Shown here: positions 6,101-7,600 of the stretch, one piece after another | Layout: each line of letters starts with the position of its first letter | Position numbering within the stretch: position 1 is the first letter of the stretch | DNA from: Bacillota bacterium | Lineage (GTDB): Bacteria; Bacillota; Bacilli; Alicyclobacillales; SLC66 | Direction of reading: 5' to 3' | Assembly: GCA_021797415.1 (NCBI GenBank) | Contig: JAJZZT010000106.1 | Location: 1 to 7,600 of the forward strand | Length of the DNA: 7,600 bases | The notes under the pieces: model-generated | Seen by the model: only the letters and a program-made list of their open reading frames with translations | The model's database searches: none | Told to the model about the DNA's origin: nothing | Translations under genes and position numbers: made by a program

Positions 6101-6925
6101 TACACGATGTGGAACAAGCAGTACTTCTACTTCGCCGCCAAGGTCAAGGACCCTGTGTTCTACCAACCGTACACCGGGTGGATGATCTGGGCGGCCGACA
6201 GTATCCAGATGTACTGGGATCCGCAGAATCTGAAAACGCCGGGATTTGTCTACGCAAATGGAGATGCCGACATGGGACTCGCGTTGACGCCCGCCGGTCC
6301 CCAGGCATTTCGCTGGAGCGGCCCCGGATACGGCCTGCACCCGGATGTCAAGCTCACCATCGTGCATGGCAAAAACGCGGGAGACCTGTGGTACGAGGCA
6401 GCCATCCCGATGTCCGACCTGCCAGATTTCACAGCCACAAACGGCCACCAATACGGCTTTGACTTCCTGGTCAACTACAACAACGGCGGTGGCAGGATGG
6501 GGTGGATGTGGCTCACTCCCGGCATCGGCAACGCCTGGAATCCCGCCGACTTCCCCACCTTCACGCTGGTCAATTCGGCAGGACTCGCCGCGGTGAGACT
6601 CGATGCCGGCACCCCGCAGGGCCAGGTCTCCTTTACGCCCAATCAGCAGGGAGCGGTATTGTCCGTCACCAACACGGGCCTGAGTCCCATCAAGGTCACG
6701 CTGTCAAACGGCGCCACCCTGTCCCTGGTCGCGCAAAGCGGGGCGGCAGCGAACGTGACGCCGAAAGGCGCCAATCCGACCGTGCCGATTCTTGCAAACG
6801 GCACCACCTTGATCAACCTGGCGAACTATGTCACACCATCCGCAAACATGACGCTGACAGCTTCCGCGACGCCGACCTCGGGCACATCCGCCGTAATCGC
6901 CGTCGACAACGGCGTTTCGCCGTAG
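3101..6925 (+). CDS. Secreted multidomain glycoside hydrolase (clan GH-A, GH39/GH5-like) with CBM9/DOMON-like domain
   Basis: This 1274-residue exported enzyme is expected to cleave a polysaccharide outside the cell. Residues 1-27 are a Sec signal ending VQA, before A28. Approximate layout: 38-226 concanavalin/LamG-like beta domain; 228-325 Ig-like beta domain; 326-412 Pro/Thr/Ser-rich linker; 414-720 catalytic (beta/alpha)8 barrel; 740-808 beta domain packed after the barrel; 826-955 NEW3-like beta domain; 956-1157 CBM9/DOMON-like sugar-binding domain; 1163-1274 a further beta domain. The barrel shows R454 (strand 2), WNNIEPKPGVYTW (459-471), WEVWNEP with acid/base E555, IHYYSY (614-619), WMTESGW with nucleophile E653, and FSWYYP (688-693). 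These are clan GH-A features; GH39 is my best family guess, GH5-like the alternative. There is no SLH, LPXTG or other anchor, and no cysteine at all. AAGGAGG at 3085-3091, 9 nt before the ATG, fixes the start. The substrate is unknown; the uronate isomerase neighbour hints at a uronate-containing glycan such as glucuronoxylan. Confidence 0.88.
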   Translation: MSRHRAWGLTMAVSLLSWLALPLTVQAAGSPGGGSLNSSTPILADNFTSGSLSPFVANDGLSPGGAWQVANNSLVATDYGSSSPLTNQIAAVPNMPQNVVLDTTFTINQVNAQQYYRIGLFGRGSAPGTGVSQWDLVLDHGTLSMINQNVNYPGSVPFPVSAGQSYHMMMVIAGNWVGGKIWPVGTSEPSQWTISSQFIPTGNLTSVGLAAGNADVTFHSFDVYPAPPGLTVTPTQPGAVFSGHGPATYTADLQASSPKQGGQYYVNYLVTGLNGSTVSQGQVPINLPTGGSAQASIVLPLHQYGYYHTTFSLTNQQSTLRYTPQFPTSPQPPTKSGHMPTPPSGPASQNQAGSVQNGLTPPPGHTLDLLPSVPGQSAVPAADLAASTTTAPVENTTASMAMIPANASLGTLDSSSPFGVNGPGNRFGPITSSLESQFTTADTLFKKQGIEWARTEFMWNNIEPKPGVYTWNTSDGLVTAAHTTHMNLLGLLDYWGNYANPFSVNGGPQVSFSTFLQEYDQYIQSVVQRYMPGGTLAKQMGWKNYGITAWEVWNEPSTQQFWPSQNPTQYAELVKSASAAIKAVDPTATILAYTWHPNTLVSVAGTNSFTGLSIHYYSYPAPPGEAYYYGGVQNLRQFLTQNNIGSDPIWMTESGWSTNSATQVQQAQYLVRAEIQSLAGSLNKFFMFSWYYPGTIPGGGYGELTGTMNALQPKVSYAALAGLAKELTGYTTAGSVNPINMGSAIRAFAFQNGQSSLVAVWSPNDSGNLTLTHPNNVQAFDWMGNPIAPTGGNLTVPLNGSPVYLVANMPPAQLAQAVQQGTVTGIAPVSISIQNLNHLPNTLPNLHLSITNQINKPQGGTVTVNLPAGWQASPNSTTAATYTPSLTFGPLAPSATVSPLLTLSRFEANTTNQYTVQATATLNGSGTGTHTSAGPPSSGQTTPATVSASVPISVFQSVYGTPPLTGTFQNWGNASPVYLNLPSQNMGITNWNPAAESTIGYTMWNKQYFYFAAKVKDPVFYQPYTGWMIWAADSIQMYWDPQNLKTPGFVYANGDADMGLALTPAGPQAFRWSGPGYGLHPDVKLTIVHGKNAGDLWYEAAIPMSDLPDFTATNGHQYGFDFLVNYNNGGGRMGWMWLTPGIGNAWNPADFPTFTLVNSAGLAAVRLDAGTPQGQVSFTPNQQGAVLSVTNTGLSPIKVTLSNGATLSLVAQSGAAANVTPKGANPTVPILANGTTLINLANYVTPSANMTLTASATPTSGTSAVIAVDNGVSP

Positions 6926-6941
6926 ACCCCTGTCGAATACG

Positions 6942-6985
6942 CACAAACAGACCGCCGGTGCCTCTGCACCGGCGGTCTGTTTGTG
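6942..6985. terminator. Bidirectional terminator between the hydrolase and uxaC
   Basis: A perfect 20-bp stem (6942-6961 with 6966-6985) closes a 4-nt CTCT loop, 16 nt after the hydrolase stop and 43 nt before the uxaC stop on the other strand. The GC-rich core (ACCGCCGGTGC) is flanked by A-rich sequence on the left arm and by CTGTTTG on the right arm. Each direction of reading therefore gives a GC stem followed by a short T-rich run. This is the expected shared terminator for two converging genes. The rest of the 103-bp gap (6986-7028) shows nothing recognisable. Confidence 0.88.
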
Positions 6986-7028
6986 GCGACATCACCGTAA
7001 AGGCGAGCTGTCGGTCGGCCTGTCCACC

Positions 7029-7600
7029 TCAACGTGACTCACTGCCGATAAAATCCCGGAAATTCTCCTGGAACAGCCTCTTTACGTCATTCTCGATCTC
7101 CTCGCCCGTCAATCGCCAACCGGTTGCCATCACTCCGCGGTATTGCTCGATGAGCGCTGTCGTGACCACCCTGCGGGCATGCCGCCACTTGTACACGAGT
7201 TGCTCCAGAATGCGGGCGTCGGAATGTTGTGCAATGAAGCTCGTACCGAGCATTTCCAGCCGCATCCTTGTCGTCTCCAGCACAAGCGACGGATTGTTCA
7301 TGAACCACCAGCAGCCGAATACCATCAAATTGCGAAATTTGCGGCCCAACACAACCAGTTCGTGCTGATTTTCCCGCGCCAGCACCGTGGCGAAAAAGCG
7401 GTTGTGCGGGTGGCCTGCGCACAGCCTCCCGAGCCACTCCAGATTCGCCGTGCCGCTGCCGTCGCCAGCCAACTGCAGCGCCGGATTCACCTGGCGCCTG
7501 ACGCCGACCATCACGGCAAACGAAATGCCGAGCTCCCTGCAGACAGGAAGCACACCGTCCTCAAGCAGCGCCGTCTGCGCCTCTTCTCCCGGATAGTCGA
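7029..7600 (-). CDS. uxaC: Uronate (glucuronate/galacturonate) isomerase, C-terminal part
   Basis: The minus-strand frame is open from the right edge to a TGA at 7029-7031, giving about 190 C-terminal residues of a gene whose 5' part lies outside. The family is usually about 420-470 residues, so a little under half is seen. UxaC is a cytoplasmic amidohydrolase-superfamily enzyme converting D-glucuronate to D-fructuronate (or D-galacturonate to D-tagaturonate), the first step of uronate catabolism. Recognisable segments, in order, are VGVRRQVNPALQLAGDG, RENQHELVVLGRKFRNLM, FGCWWFMNNPS, RLEMLGTSFIAQHSDAR, and LEQLVYKWRHAR. The Asp of QHSD fits the conserved strand-8 metal/catalytic aspartate of the superfamily; the N-terminal HxH metal ligands would be off the window. 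The GTG at 7551 is internal, not the start. I recognise this as closest to the Bacillus-type uronate isomerases. It is convergent with the hydrolase gene, so it must belong to a separate transcript entering from the right. Confidence 0.87.
   Translation of the reverse strand, partial: DYPGEEAQTALLEDGVLPVCRELGISFAVMVGVRRQVNPALQLAGDGSGTANLEWLGRLCAGHPHNRFFATVLARENQHELVVLGRKFRNLMVFGCWWFMNNPSLVLETTRMRLEMLGTSFIAQHSDARILEQLVYKWRHARRVVTTALIEQYRGVMATGWRLTGEEIENDVKRLFQENFRDFIGSESR

Noticed and set aside
6502..7368. 288-codon plus-strand frame spanning the hydrolase end, the terminator and the reverse of uxaC
   Set aside because: It crosses a 20-bp perfect terminator stem and overlaps two real genes in other frames; the product is a composite of shadow sequence.
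1..7600. CRISPR array, tRNA/rRNA genes, insertion sequence or phage genes
   Set aside because: No regularly spaced repeats, tRNA-like cloverleaf with TTCGANNC context, transposase frame or terminal inverted repeats were found. The window is fully accounted for by four genes and their control regions.

Overview
The window looks like a carbohydrate-utilisation locus from a moderately GC-rich, Gram-positive (Bacillota-type) bacterium, plausibly an acidophile related to the Alicyclobacillaceae. This placement is an inference. It rests on strong AAGGAGG-type ribosome binding sites, sigma-A-like promoters, LacI/CcpA-type operators, a C-terminal uronate isomerase sequence resembling the Bacillus type, and a giant secreted enzyme with no cysteine and very few charged residues. 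No rRNA or other taxonomic marker is present.

Layout from left to right: (1) 1-83 holds a very GC-rich perfect hairpin downstream of a leftward gene. (2) 84-1445 on the minus strand encodes a family 1 extracellular solute-binding protein of an ABC sugar transporter; its permeases presumably lie beyond the left edge. (3) 1446-1779 is a divergent control region with one promoter in each direction, operator-like dyads and a tandem 11-bp repeat. (4) 1780-2865 on the plus strand encodes a LacI-family regulator. (5) 2866-3100 contains a weak hairpin, a triplicated 12-bp repeat, and a promoter/operator. (6) 3101-6925 on the plus strand encodes a 1274-residue secreted multidomain glycoside hydrolase with a clan GH-A catalytic domain and a C-terminal CBM9/DOMON-like domain. 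(7) 6942-6985 is a 20-bp perfect stem-loop, a shared terminator between converging genes. (8) 7029-7600 on the minus strand is the 3' part of a uronate isomerase gene (uxaC), cut by the right edge.

Together the genes suggest extracellular attack on a polysaccharide, import of the oligosaccharides through the ABC system, and intracellular breakdown of a released uronic acid through UxaC. Glucuronoxylan or another uronate-decorated glycan is a reasonable guess for the substrate, but the sequence does not prove it.

The most notable non-coding observation is that the binding-protein promoter and the hydrolase promoter, about 1.5 kb apart and on opposite strands, share one geometry. Each has TGATTGACA, a 17-nt spacer, a TAG-type -10 box, 3 nt, and then an 18-bp operator-like dyad starting TGTGTAA. 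A weaker, related dyad lies over the predicted start of the lacI-type gene. This points to a common LacI-family regulator, either the local one or CcpA.
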